Part shown: positions 1 through 8,390 of the stretch, piece after piece
Position numbering within the stretch: position 1 is the first letter of the stretch
Layout of the letters: the number at the start of each line of letters is the position of its first letter
Assembly: GCA_018433865.1 (NCBI GenBank)
Contig: JAHDQJ010000013.1
Coordinates: 1-64,000 of the forward strand
Direction of reading: 5' to 3'
Origin: Spirochaetales bacterium
GTDB lineage: Bacteria > Spirochaetota > Spirochaetia > Sphaerochaetales > Sphaerochaetaceae
Length of the DNA: 64,000 bases
The notes under the pieces: generated by a model
The model's input: the letters and a program-made list of their open reading frames with translations, nothing else
What the model was told of the DNA's origin: nothing
Databases searched by the model: none
Translations under genes and position numbers: made by a program

Positions 1-158
1 AAATTGAACTGAACTTCCTTAAGTTTCGACAAAGTCATCAATCCAGGCGGATTTGGTTGTTTACTCTGACTCTGGTTGCGACCGACCCTGATTGGTTCCT
101 TCTTCCTGACTCCTAATGGTTATTTCTACCCGACCCTAACACATATTAATATTATCGC

Positions 159-1163
159 CTAGAACCGTCTCACAGGACGGATATAAGCTGAACTTTTATT
201 ATGTTCAGTCAGATAAGCCATTTCTTTGGTTTCACTATTTTCTCGAAATAATCCCACCCAGTTGGTACCACTTGAAATCTCGGTAGAAGTGTGATAATTC
301 GCAGTTCCAAAATTACGCTGCAGACCTAAAGGGTTTTCTGGATATTTGCTAGTATAGAAGAGGATTAATTTATTCATTTCCTCTTCTGAAGGAAGAAAAA
401 AGTCGTCAAACCCATTTGCCTCGAAATCTTTGCAAGCGTGTGCAGCGTGGTAACTATAGGGATATTTTAGAACAATCACATCCGTATTGTGTACTCCTCC
501 TCCGATATCGCTTACCGTATTGGCTAGATAATCACCTACTGCACCCCATGAGAAATTATTTGAGATGTCCTTAGGAGATGCTTCAAGATATCTCCATTTT
601 TCAGAGGGGTAATAATCATAGTAATAAGGCGTATACGCACCCTTGTCGTAAAATATATACCCACCGGCAGGGCCGATGTCCCCAACGCTGTATCCTGATT
701 TTGTCGGTATCACAATTGCTCCGGTATTTTGATATGCAGGGTCGATGGTGATTTGTGTGCTTCCCGAATAAAGATGTCCCAATGTTGAGCTTTCTGCCCA
801 AATCACAAATGTGATTTTACCGCTTGCCGGACTTGACAACTTGACGGTTGCAGACCATTTTCCGTCTGAATAGGTCATCTCCGTAGCTCCTGGAATACCT
901 ACAATTGGTTCCTGGACCTGCAGATAATTGCCTGAATCGTTGAACACTTTTACATATACATGCTCAACCAAAGAGTCTTTAGGATCATCATTGATAGTCG
1001 TGCGAGTGGTACTTTGATCTTTGAATCCCGTTACTAAAGCGAACGTATCGTTCTGAACCTCGACAAACGAATTTTGTGTATCACACGCTATACATAATGA
1101 TAATTGTACTGTCAGTATGAGCAATGCCATAAGTTTCAAAGTCGGAACGGCTTTTCTTTTCAT
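159..1163 (-). CDS. Predicted lipoprotein with a spirochaete-type C-terminal domain
   Basis: This encodes a 334-residue exported protein of unknown role. The start at 1163 was chosen because the translation then opens with a lipoprotein signal (MKRK, a hydrophobic stretch, then LCIAC with the lipid-bearing Cys near residue 27) and because GGGGA lies just upstream. The open frame continues 31 codons further upstream, but that extension has no signal peptide. The C-terminal half, from about residue 160, begins VGDIGPAGGYIFYDKG and has scattered W, Y and G. That module recurs in spirochaete surface lipoproteins and resembles DUF1566/Lcl-type domains. It stands alone, with no operon partner. Export and lipidation are well supported; the function is not known. 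Confidence 0.75.
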   Translation of the reverse strand: MKRKAVPTLKLMALLILTVQLSLCIACDTQNSFVEVQNDTFALVTGFKDQSTTRTTINDDPKDSLVEHVYVKVFNDSGNYLQVQEPIVGIPGATEMTYSDGKWSATVKLSSPASGKITFVIWAESSTLGHLYSGSTQITIDPAYQNTGAIVIPTKSGYSVGDIGPAGGYIFYDKGAYTPYYYDYYPSEKWRYLEASPKDISNNFSWGAVGDYLANTVSDIGGGVHNTDVIVLKYPYSYHAAHACKDFEANGFDDFFLPSEEEMNKLILFYTSKYPENPLGLQRNFGTANYHTSTEISSGTNWVGLFRENSETKEMAYLTEHNKSSAYIRPVRRF

Positions 1164-1497
1164 TGTCGTATCCCCATGTTCATGTCGAAAAAAAATAAAC
1201 TCAGCAACTTTTTCGGCCTCCATGAAAAAATCGTTATGATTAATTACATGGGACATTGATTAGTATTTCATAATCGTTTTGGCATCCAAACAACAGAGGT
1301 ACTTGTATAATACCATGTATACTTTTTGAATCAATAAAAAATTGATAATTCATCATATAAAATGCCAAAAAAGATAAAAATCATTGTATGTGAAGTATTT
1401 ATCAATGAATGTAAGGGATAATGAAGGTGAGCTTCATGCCATTTCCTTCTTCCAAACGGTCCCGAACCATGGTTGACTCTTCCACCCGGAGGCGACC

Positions 1498-1815
1498 ATG
1501 TCAGAAAACTTGAAACTTCAGGCAAGAACCATTACCAGTTATCGTAGGAAAGTGCTTCAGGCTTACAATAGCCACCCGGATGGAGAGACCGACGCCCAGT
1601 TCTGCAAGCACTTCCGGATCAAAGTGGAGGAATTGCGCATCTGGCAGGAACTCGCCGGCCAGGAGCTGGCGAAGGAATTGGAGACCCTGGCGAGGAAAGG
1701 CCGTGACCGGATTGCCACCAAGGCAAACAGGGATCATGGGTATACGGGCAAGGATTTCCGCCAGGAATGTGCCGAAGTCTGTGAATGTCAAGGAGTTCTT
1801 TCCCCGGGGGGGTGA
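1498..1815 (+). CDS. Small hypothetical protein, possibly frameshifted at its 3' end
   Basis: The 105-residue frame begins MSENLKLQARTITSYRRK and has a good ribosome site (CCGGAGGCGACC before the ATG). It is rich in charged helix-forming residues between about 15 and 85, with no signal peptide or membrane segment, and I recognise no family. The frame ends inside a CCCCGGGGGGG run at 1802-1812 (GGG GGG TGA). Gaining one G would add about 12 residues (VKPKILTYMEILL), and losing one would add about 20. The natural C-terminus is therefore uncertain. The gene sits between unrelated genes in an accessory region, so horizontal origin is plausible but unproven. Confidence 0.45.
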   Translation: MSENLKLQARTITSYRRKVLQAYNSHPDGETDAQFCKHFRIKVEELRIWQELAGQELAKELETLARKGRDRIATKANRDHGYTGKDFRQECAEVCECQGVLSPGG

Positions 1816-1938
1816 AGCCGAAGATCCTGACGTACATGGAGATTCTGCTATGATTACTAGCAACCCCATACAGCTGTGAGTCTACTCGCGTAAGATTTCC
1901 TGAGGCTGTAGTTCGCGGACTATCAGCATTACGTCGGA

Positions 1939-3216
1939 TCAATCCTTCAAGCATCCGATCGGTACCACCAGCACACCGTCATCACGGCGGTATGCAAACT
2001 CTGTGCCTGTAAGAATCATAAGAAACGAGGGTTCCTTCATTTTCTTGGTATCTACCTTGGCCTTCAGCTCCAGCAGGTGTTCAGCCGCTTCCTCGATCTC
2101 CTTGGCGCCGAGTTTCACCTCTACCGGCGCCCACCTGCCGTCGTTGAGACAGACGACGGTATCTGATTCCAGGCCGCTCGCATCACGATAGTGGAAGACC
2201 TGCCCATCGATGGCTTCTGCGTAGACCCGTAGGTCCCTGGTGCAGAGGGATTCAAAGAGGAATCCAAAGTATTGGAAATCCTCGAGCAATCGGGAAGGGG
2301 TGAGCCGCATCACGGCTGTCGCGATGGAAGGATCCACGAAATGGCGTTTCACTGAAGTCCTGATTGCCGTCTTGGAGCGCAGCACAGGGTTCCAGGCAGG
2401 AAGATTCTCCGTGACGAAGATCCGGTCCAATGCTGTAAGATACTGGCTGATCGTCTTTTCTGAAATGCTTGCATCGGCATCGCCTAGGGCAATATCGTCA
2501 CGGATCGTCCTGATCGTGGCCATCGTCGAGATATTCCTGGCATAGGAGCGCATCAGCGCCCGAACCCGGGCGGGATTCTTATCCACGCCATCCACCCGGG
2601 AAATATCCGCATTGATGACCGCTTCCACATAATCCACTGCATGGCGCAACGCGATGCTCTCTTCATCGCCGATGGAAGCCGGCCATCCTCCCCGGACAAT
2701 GACGGAGGCTATGCTTTCGATGGATACATCTGAGAATCCCTCGGGATTGGTCTTCCCATCGAACAACGATTTGAGAGAAACCATCCCATTCGACTCCAGG
2801 GATTCGAACAGACTCATGGGTCGCATCATCAACCGTGAGATTCGCCCGGTCCCCGTATGTTGTACCGTATCATCCTGTGGCACCGCCGATCCTGTCAGAA
2901 TGAACTGCCCCGGCTTTCCTCCCCGTTGGTCGACCATGAACCGTACGGCGTCCCACAGAACAGGTGCGCTTTGCCACTCATCGAGCAAGCGGGGCGTGTC
3001 TCCCTGCAAGAGAAGGGAAGGTTTTGTATCAGCTGCCATGAGGTACGAGGCTGCCTTGTCAGGATCCTGCATGAACAGCTGACTTTTTGATGCTCTCGTT
3101 GCTGTTGCTGTCTTCCCACACCATTTAGGCCCTTCGATCAGAACAGCACCGCTGGAGCGGAGTCTCTCCTGTAAGAGCCCGTCAGCAATACGCTTGAGAT
3201 AGGTTTGTCTTCCCAT
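1939..3216 (-). CDS. AAA-type ATPase with DUF4143 C-terminal domain
   Basis: This 425-residue protein has the architecture of the stand-alone AAA_14/DUF4143 ATPases that are scattered through bacterial genomes and often found in accessory regions. A Walker A motif, GPKWCGKT, lies at residues 29-36. A Walker B-like segment (PRLLDEWQ) is near residue 80, followed by a sensor-like segment, FILTGSA. The C-terminal DUF4143 part includes the WAPVEVKLG motif, a nuclease-like fold signature. No membrane segments are visible. The gene is monocistronic, and its upstream region carries three phased direct repeats (3254-3315) that could be operators. Domain identity is firm; the cellular role of this family is poorly defined. 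Confidence 0.9.
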   Translation of the reverse strand: MGRQTYLKRIADGLLQERLRSSGAVLIEGPKWCGKTATATRASKSQLFMQDPDKAASYLMAADTKPSLLLQGDTPRLLDEWQSAPVLWDAVRFMVDQRGGKPGQFILTGSAVPQDDTVQHTGTGRISRLMMRPMSLFESLESNGMVSLKSLFDGKTNPEGFSDVSIESIASVIVRGGWPASIGDEESIALRHAVDYVEAVINADISRVDGVDKNPARVRALMRSYARNISTMATIRTIRDDIALGDADASISEKTISQYLTALDRIFVTENLPAWNPVLRSKTAIRTSVKRHFVDPSIATAVMRLTPSRLLEDFQYFGFLFESLCTRDLRVYAEAIDGQVFHYRDASGLESDTVVCLNDGRWAPVEVKLGAKEIEEAAEHLLELKAKVDTKKMKEPSFLMILTGTEFAYRRDDGVLVVPIGCLKD

Positions 3217-3253
3217 GTGGGAATCCTCCTTCCCTGAGAACGTATTATACCCT

Positions 3254-3315
3254 TTGCTTCCGATAATATCAATGTTTTGCTTCCGAAAATATTGGTATTC
3301 TACTTCCGAAAATAT
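3254..3315. repeat. Three direct repeats with exact 23-bp period upstream of the ATPase gene
   Basis: The core (G/A)CTTCCGA(A/T)AATAT occurs starting at 3256, 3279 and 3302, exactly 23 bp apart. Copies two and three read CTTCCGAAAATAT, and copy one has a single T for A. They lie 40-100 bp upstream of the DUF4143 ATPase start, on the promoter side. Phased copies like this suggest a protein-binding array, perhaps autoregulatory. There are only three units and no spacers of CRISPR type. Confidence 0.75.
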
Positions 3316-3466
3316 TATCTTTTCACTTCTCGTCTTGCACTTGTCAATAAAAGTAGATCCAGCCGCCCTGAACGCAAGTGCTAATTCTGCATTGTTCGTC
3401 TGTTCGTAGAGCTCCTCATCCTGTTACCCGAGCATGATGTCCCTGAAATAGAAGTCGCGAAGATTA

Positions 3467-4004
3467 TTATTTTCCTTTACGTTTGTCATGCGAACATAGC
3501 GGTTTGTCTTCAAATTGCACATGAGTTTCCGATTCCAGATAAGCTTGCGCGTCCTTGATCATGGCGATCAACTGGAGATCAATACGTTTTTCGCTCCCTG
3601 TCGCCCGCAAAGCAAAACTGTTGAGGCTGTGGAAATATTTTTCCCATTCCGTATTTGACCGGGGGAATACCGGCATGAGAAGCGGCATGTTCAGATTCTC
3701 CGCGATGTCCCGCTCCCTACTTCTTGTCGACAACAGATCGAACGCATACGAGTCATGGAACTGCAGGCTGTCATGCTCGCGGCCCGTGTTGTTGGGAACG
3801 ACCCATGAGTCTGTTCGTTCCCACATCAATCAGCGCTTCGGGGATCCAGAGGTAAGCGTCATAGGAGTAGATCCGTCTTGGGCTTCTGTTGAGTTTGAAT
3901 ATCCGCGGATGTTCGGTCGCGCTCACTCGGATATCAGGAATTTCTCTGTTCATGGATACACAGGAAGGCAAACATGCCATGAGGAAGAGTGACAGGATCA
4001 GCAT
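3467..4004 (-). pseudogene. Broken alpha/beta-hydrolase-type lipoprotein gene (frameshifted, 3' truncated)
   Basis: Two reading frames together resemble the N-terminal half of a secreted esterase-like alpha/beta hydrolase. The first frame gives a lipoprotein leader (MLILSLFLMACLPSC) and the segment YSYDAYLWIPEAL. After a shift near 3815-3840 the second frame gives DSWVVPNNTGREHDS, then LNMPLLMPVFPRSNTEW and RIDLQLIAMIKDAQ. From my knowledge of the family, intact members continue to a nucleophile elbow (GFSASG). Here the sequence ends in an unrelated tail, CSHDKRKGK, before that motif. AGGAG lies too far upstream of the only ATG, so the original start may also be lost. Function is surely abolished if this is the whole locus. 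Confidence 0.65.
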
Positions 4005-4091
4005 GAATGCCGTCTTTGTTCTCCTAGTCGTACCTGATTCATGAAGTCCTCGCATCCCACGCTCCTCCCGGTTCTGCCGAAACAGCTCCAA

Positions 4092-4471
4092 GTTGCAGGA
4101 TAGGCGATGGTTGCAATCCGGGCAACCAATTGGAGGGACTGATTTCCAAGCTGTAGGGAAGCGATAACCTTCGGGGGTATCGAGTGGTTCGATAATCCAT
4201 CGCCGTGCCCCGTCAAGCTCGCCGACCGGAGGGTCTCAAGCCGTAGCCAGTGGATATTTGGCAAGCTTGGGGTTGTTGCCGAAGCACCCGGCACCATGGC
4301 ATTGGACAGATTCTGGAGGTCCTGGCGATCGATTGAGGAATTCGACTCCGACACTTTGGTGAACTCGGTCGAAAGAGTAGTCATCAAGCAAGATGGCATC
4401 GATGTGGCGATGAAGTATCGACAGATGGCGAATTCATGAACCACTTCAAGGCTGTGGTCGTGGTTAGGTAG
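4092..4471 (+). pseudogene. Coding debris including a possible serine-recombinase C-terminal remnant (4296-4439)
   Basis: No intact gene is present in this 380-base gap. On the plus strand, 4296-4439 reads MALDRFWRSWRSIEEFDS followed by LVNSVERVVIKQDGIDVAMKYR and a stop. This resembles the tail of large serine recombinases, where an EFDxxL..VxxVxV..DG.xVxFK pattern precedes the stop. Nothing recognisable as the catalytic domain lies upstream. I read it as a decayed fragment of a mobile element next to the toxin-antitoxin pair. The similarity is by eye only. Confidence 0.35.
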
Positions 4472-5302
4472 TCAGATAGACGATAGCAACGCCTGGACTT
4501 GTTCGAAGGCATCCCGGCGGATCATATCGACCTCCTGTTCATCCGATAGATCCATGAAGTTTGCAACATCAACCGGGCCGACATGATTAACTGAGGCAAA
4601 TTTCTCCGACAGTTTGGCTTTCATTTCACTAACTGTAGGTGTTTTGGAAACACTTGAGAATTCACGTGCCAGCTGTTTGGCACCACCTGGATACTGCTTG
4701 ATCAAGAAATAGAGATCGTAGGCATCCTTTGCCTTGCCTCTCCCCATAGCGGCAGTTTTCATGACAAAATACGGGACGAGAGCGACAACATTGACCCGTG
4801 CAACATCGATTGCTCCATCAGGTCGTGATGCTTCCAATGTGACTTGGCGCGGTTCAAACTTGAAAGCAAAATCCCCGCCACTAGCCTTCATGGCCTTTAG
4901 TCCTTGGACATGTTGGCTGCGTTTTCCCTTTCTTGTCCCACCATAGATGCCGGCAAGGATATCCACATCGACATCAAATGGAACACCGTTTATCACCACC
5001 TGCTTGATGAAAGAGAAGTATTTGTCAGGATGTTCCACATATCCGTTACTCAAAAGGATTCTTTCCATGGTCTGGTAGCCTTCGTCCTGCAGTGTGAGAT
5101 GGTTGATCAACATATCGACATCGACACTTCCCATATGTCCCCGGTCTGGGTACAACAAATCGGGGACCCATCCACCGATGATACGGATGTCGTCCTGGTA
5201 TTGTGCAAAAAGAGAACAGAGTTCGACCAATATCCTATGGGCGGCTTCCCGTTGACCTCCAGAATAATCAATACTGCTGTGCAGATCCTCATCCTTGATC
5301 AT
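4472..5302 (-). CDS. Nucleotidyltransferase toxin, AbiEii/AbiGii-like (type IV TA)
   Basis: This 276-residue cytoplasmic protein belongs to the nucleotidyltransferase group used as toxins in AbiE-type systems. The nucleotide-binding GG is at residues 43-44 (RIIGGWVPDLL). The metal-binding pair follows in SVDVDM (D61, D63). A further acidic strand, GVPFDVDVDI, lies near residue 110. The helical C-terminal half contains KAKDAYDLYFLI, the KxxDxxDlyfL signature common to AbiEii proteins. The gene overlaps the upstream antitoxin gene by four bases (ATGA), which implies translational coupling. AbiEii enzymes are thought to transfer nucleotides to RNA targets; the target here cannot be read from sequence. 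Confidence 0.8.
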   Translation of the reverse strand: MIKDEDLHSSIDYSGGQREAAHRILVELCSLFAQYQDDIRIIGGWVPDLLYPDRGHMGSVDVDMLINHLTLQDEGYQTMERILLSNGYVEHPDKYFSFIKQVVINGVPFDVDVDILAGIYGGTRKGKRSQHVQGLKAMKASGGDFAFKFEPRQVTLEASRPDGAIDVARVNVVALVPYFVMKTAAMGRGKAKDAYDLYFLIKQYPGGAKQLAREFSSVSKTPTVSEMKAKLSEKFASVNHVGPVDVANFMDLSDEQEVDMIRRDAFEQVQALLSSI

Positions 5303-6354
5303 TTATCTATCTCCTTTGCCAAGATGGCCTCGGCTAGCTCCTCTCCACGACCCTTCAATTGCATACAGTCCAGATACACTTGCACAGGAGAGGCTACCTG
5401 CTGGTTCTTGATCAGCCTTGCGTCGTGAAGTATCTCATCGCTGGGAAGCACTTGGATCTGTACGTTTGCACCGGAGTCAACCTGCTTGCATTCAGCGACC
5501 TCCAGAAAAGCATTGAGATCCCTTTCCCTTACCATCAGATGGATCTTGTTGTACCGAACCACAGGCGCATACCTGACCCCACCCGCGAAACCGGTGAGAT
5601 AACAGTCGATTCCTGAATCGGTTTTGATCTGGCGTATCTTGTCCTCAAATTCCGGAACCGGAAGAAGGGTATGGAAATCCCTCATCTCGAATAATTCCGA
5701 CTTCTGCGCATATGCTTCACTCCAAGCCAACATGATCGCGTTTGCCTCCAGGACGTGCAATCCATCCGGAGACATCCGGGCCCAAAGTTGCTCGCAGAGA
5801 TAGTCCTTCACCTTGGAAACCTGCCCGATGCTGCATTGCAGTGTGTCTGCCAGGAAGCTCAGCTTCCACCGATGTGTTACATCGCGCATGATTTCTCTTA
5901 GGATCAGCGACGATACTTTCGAGGAAGGATCGAATATGGTTTTGGCCGTGCGTTTCTCAGCAAACTTATTCGGGTGTCCTTGATTGTTGATATAGATGGA
6001 GCGGACCTGCAACCTGCAGTTCCCCGACATGTCCAGGTACCCGATGCCAAGGTTCTCACATTGTTTGGCCGATTCAGCGGATATGTAGGGAGCCATGATT
6101 ATGGAATACCTGTTTTCAAGGTTGATATTATCATGTTTCTGTCGGTTGACGACTTCAGTGATAATAGAGGGAAACGCCCTGCTCAGGATGGTCACATCAA
6201 GGTTCACCGTCGAAGCATCCTTGAAGACGATATATGCGAGGAAACCCTCTTTCTTGTCGCGCAGATGGTCGCATCGGTCGATTACAGGGATTTTTAACAA
6301 GCTGGTTCGGAGTAATTCATACTCCTTCACATAATTTTTGGAAGTAACTTTCAT
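5299..6354 (-). CDS. AbiEi-like antitoxin / transcriptional regulator (type IV TA)
   Basis: The 351-residue protein precedes and overlaps the nucleotidyltransferase gene, the usual antitoxin-toxin order. I chose the ATG at 6354 because AAAGGGGGCTTTTTA precedes it. The frame runs 35 codons further upstream but crosses the operator repeats. Residues around 100-150 (YISAESAKQCENLGIGYLDMSGNCRLQV) match a segment common in proteins annotated as AbiEi regulators. A winged-helix segment follows (LILREIMRDVTHRWKLSFLADTLQCSIGQVSKV, residues about 165-200). AbiEi antitoxins typically repress their own promoter, which fits the two inverted repeats immediately upstream. Confidence 0.7.
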   Translation of the reverse strand: MKVTSKNYVKEYELLRTSLLKIPVIDRCDHLRDKKEGFLAYIVFKDASTVNLDVTILSRAFPSIITEVVNRQKHDNINLENRYSIIMAPYISAESAKQCENLGIGYLDMSGNCRLQVRSIYINNQGHPNKFAEKRTAKTIFDPSSKVSSLILREIMRDVTHRWKLSFLADTLQCSIGQVSKVKDYLCEQLWARMSPDGLHVLEANAIMLAWSEAYAQKSELFEMRDFHTLLPVPEFEDKIRQIKTDSGIDCYLTGFAGGVRYAPVVRYNKIHLMVRERDLNAFLEVAECKQVDSGANVQIQVLPSDEILHDARLIKNQQVASPVQVYLDCMQLKGRGEELAEAILAKEIDK

Positions 6355-6366
6355 TAAAAAGCCCCC

Positions 6367-6385
6367 TTTCACCACGGTGGTGAAA
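6367..6385. promoter_or_regulatory. Operator-like inverted repeat, proximal copy
   Basis: TTTCACCACGGTGGTGAAA has perfect 9-bp arms around one central base. It lies 13 bp upstream of the antitoxin start and is identical to a second copy at 6451-6469. A promoter-proximal pair like this is what negative autoregulation of an AbiE system would use. Confidence 0.8.
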
Positions 6386-6450
6386 CCAGTATACATAGTG
6401 AAACTGGAACATTCAATACTACCAGAGGGTATTTTCACTAAATATAGCAC

Positions 6451-6469
6451 TTTCACCACGGTGGTGAAA
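6451..6469. promoter_or_regulatory. Operator-like inverted repeat, distal copy
   Basis: This is an exact second copy of the 19-bp inverted repeat, centred 84 bp (about eight helical turns) from the first. Looser half-sites surround the pair: TAGTGAAA near 6396, TTTTCACTA at 6432-6440 and TAGTGAAAA near 6479. The intervening DNA is AT-rich and should hold the promoter of the toxin-antitoxin operon. Confidence 0.8.
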
Positions 6470-6489
6470 GTTGTAATAATAGTGAAAAT

Positions 6490-6967
6490 AGTAGATTGTC
6501 AAACCAAAGTTCGTTCACTTGTAGTACATACGGGGTGGAGCAAAGCCATTCAATCGCTGACAATTCGATGTTTTGTAACAAGTCGATGCAGTTGACATAA
6601 GGATGGATGGATGATGCATCGTAGAGGGATCAGGGCTACAATAAGACAGCAAGCCCTTCGGAACGATTTTTATAGTCGGATACCCAATTCCCTGATCATG
6701 TGGAATAAGTCGGTTGTTCTCACTTGGAATTTTTCTGCAACGTTCGGAATCTTTGCTTTTCCGCAAGGGTTGCCTGCCTGCGAATGATCACTGAAAGGAG
6801 AATGGAACGAATCCATGGCAATTGCCAGCTCCCGCCATGATGTACGTGAAAGCGGCTACCAAGGTATGGGACATGGCGATTGTAGCTGCTTCTACATCAT
6901 AGGAAAAGAATTCACCGGAATCTCGCCATCAGACGCTATCGGATGAATCTGATGAGTCTCGGTCCGT
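6490..6967 (-). pseudogene. Intergenic stretch with a possible regulator or transposase C-terminal remnant (6670-6790)
   Basis: No complete gene is visible. On the minus strand, 6670 to about 6790 encodes AKIPNVAEKFQVRTTDLF and then HMIRELGIRL before a stop. That pattern looks like the recognition-helix end of a DNA-binding protein. No start codon, ribosome site or longer frame supports a working gene. The remainder shows nothing I can support. Confidence 0.25.
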
Positions 6968-8263
6968 TCAGGATTCGACCAGCTGCATGGCCATCTCGGA
7001 CCACTCCCAGAGTAGTTGCGGCCTGTAGCGTACGGTGGAAATATCCTTCATGATGAACTCGATGTGGCTTTTCCCTCCTCCGGCCTCCAATGCGCTCCGG
7101 AGCAACCGGCGCGCCTGGTCCGGATTCCACCCCGATTCGGCGAAGATCGCGGGATTCGGCTTGATGCTGGCCACGTAGTCGCCACCCAGCTCAGGGAGGA
7201 TCTTCCCGTAGTCGTTCCAGGGACTCACTGATACCTTCCTCAGGTTCGGGATGCGCTTGAGCAGGTGAATCTTGTTCTGCAACGGCTCACAGCACCCGTA
7301 GTAGGTGAGACCCCATCGCTGCATCCACCGCGCATCATGTCGCATCGCGAATTCCCAGTGCATGTCGGGACTCACCTCACTGAAGATCTGGGCGTTGGAA
7401 CATCCCCACATGTTGTGCGGCTTCACCTGATTCGGATCAAACGGGACACCCGGAAGTTGCGATGTGTAGCCATACCCGCCGGAACCGATACGCGTGTTGT
7501 TGTTGTCCAGGGAAAGGAGATTCTGCTCGACGAACTGGTCCAGCTCGACCATCCATGCATCCACCATCCGCTCCACGGCCGCATTCACCATGTCAGGATC
7601 ATCGAAGAGGGCGATGAATGCCTCTTCGACACCGGTCCAACGGATGAGGTAGTCCCAAGGGGTGAACCAGATGTGGGTCTGCCCCTCCTTTCTCACCCCG
7701 ATGATATCGGAGAAGAGCTCCTGCATCATCGCGAAGGAGGCTTTGGTCGCCTCTTCATGATGGATGACCTTCGGCATCTTGATCTTCTCGATATCCTCGA
7801 TCGAGGCAATCTGGATGTGGAAGTGACGCGATACGATCTCATTGTCCTCATCGGTCTTCACCACATCGACATCCTCATGGATCCCGAAGTCGGTGGAGTG
7901 GATCACCAAGGGACATGCGATATGATCGCTCACCACCATGTCGGCAGGCATGTGGTTCCACTGATAGATCGTCCTGCGCAGCGTGGTCTCCAGATCCCTT
8001 GCCCACGGATGTTCGCATTGTACGGTAAGCTCGTCGTTCACGTTCATCTCGTGCCAGGGGATCTCATTGATCCAGACCATGGGCCGCTTCGACTCGAGAT
8101 CGTTGAGAGAGCGCCACAGTTCGGCCTTCTGTGCATGCACCCCGAGTGCCGCGATGGCAGCAATCCGCTCTCCCAACCTGCGCAGCACGGTCTTCTCACG
8201 CTCAGTCAAGCTGATGGATGTGTAGATCTTCGGCTCACTGTAACTTCCCGGATCGTGCAACAT
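6968..8263 (-). CDS. Uroporphyrinogen-decarboxylase-like protein (URO-D superfamily, divergent)
   Basis: A 431-residue cytoplasmic protein, most likely a TIM barrel of the URO-D/corrinoid methyltransferase superfamily. AGGAGGAACGCC precedes the ATG at 8263 exactly; the longer frame upstream has no ribosome site. The region around residues 220-330 (THIWFTPWDYLIRWTG, then LPGVPFDPNQVKPHNMWG) and the segment LTYYGCCEPLQNKIHLLKRIPNLRKVSVSPW match this divergent subgroup. The usual HxCG metal motif is YGCCE here. It lies downstream of a LacI gene in the same direction, separated by about 127 bases, and opposite the importer operon. The substrate is unknown. It is not the heme-pathway enzyme, given its divergence and context. 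Confidence 0.7.
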   Translation of the reverse strand: MLHDPGSYSEPKIYTSISLTEREKTVLRRLGERIAAIAALGVHAQKAELWRSLNDLESKRPMVWINEIPWHEMNVNDELTVQCEHPWARDLETTLRRTIYQWNHMPADMVVSDHIACPLVIHSTDFGIHEDVDVVKTDEDNEIVSRHFHIQIASIEDIEKIKMPKVIHHEEATKASFAMMQELFSDIIGVRKEGQTHIWFTPWDYLIRWTGVEEAFIALFDDPDMVNAAVERMVDAWMVELDQFVEQNLLSLDNNNTRIGSGGYGYTSQLPGVPFDPNQVKPHNMWGCSNAQIFSEVSPDMHWEFAMRHDARWMQRWGLTYYGCCEPLQNKIHLLKRIPNLRKVSVSPWNDYGKILPELGGDYVASIKPNPAIFAESGWNPDQARRLLRSALEAGGGKSHIEFIMKDISTVRYRPQLLWEWSEMAMQLVES

Positions 8264-8390
8264 GGCGTTCCTCCTGCACCAGAACGTTCTCAATTTTTCG
8301 GGGTGGCGCCGCAAGAGTCGGAAAGGACGGAAAAGCGCGCATCCCATCGTGAACATCAAGACTGCCGTACATTCCGTTGAGCCGTGGCGG

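Noticed and set aside
80-135. Imperfect tandem repeat of about 25 bp (ACCCTGATTGGTTCC.. and ACTCCTAATGGTTAT..)
   Set aside because: Only about two-thirds of the positions match and only two copies are seen, so it may be chance.
3254-3315. CRISPR array
   Set aside because: Only three short cores at 23-bp spacing with near-identical intervals too short for spacers, and no cas genes nearby.
5299-6459. Longer start for the AbiEi-like antitoxin
   Set aside because: The extra 35 residues come from reading through the first inverted-repeat operator; the ATG at 6354 has a proper ribosome site.
6968-8263. Annotation of any URO-D-like gene as hemE
   Set aside because: Sequence divergence, multiplicity, sugar-operon context and HxCG-type motifs argue against a heme-synthesis role.
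7265-8380. Long plus-strand open frame antisense to the divergent URO-D-like gene
   Set aside because: It is His- and Asp-rich, has no ribosome site or recognisable motif, and mirrors the codon bias of the real minus-strand gene.
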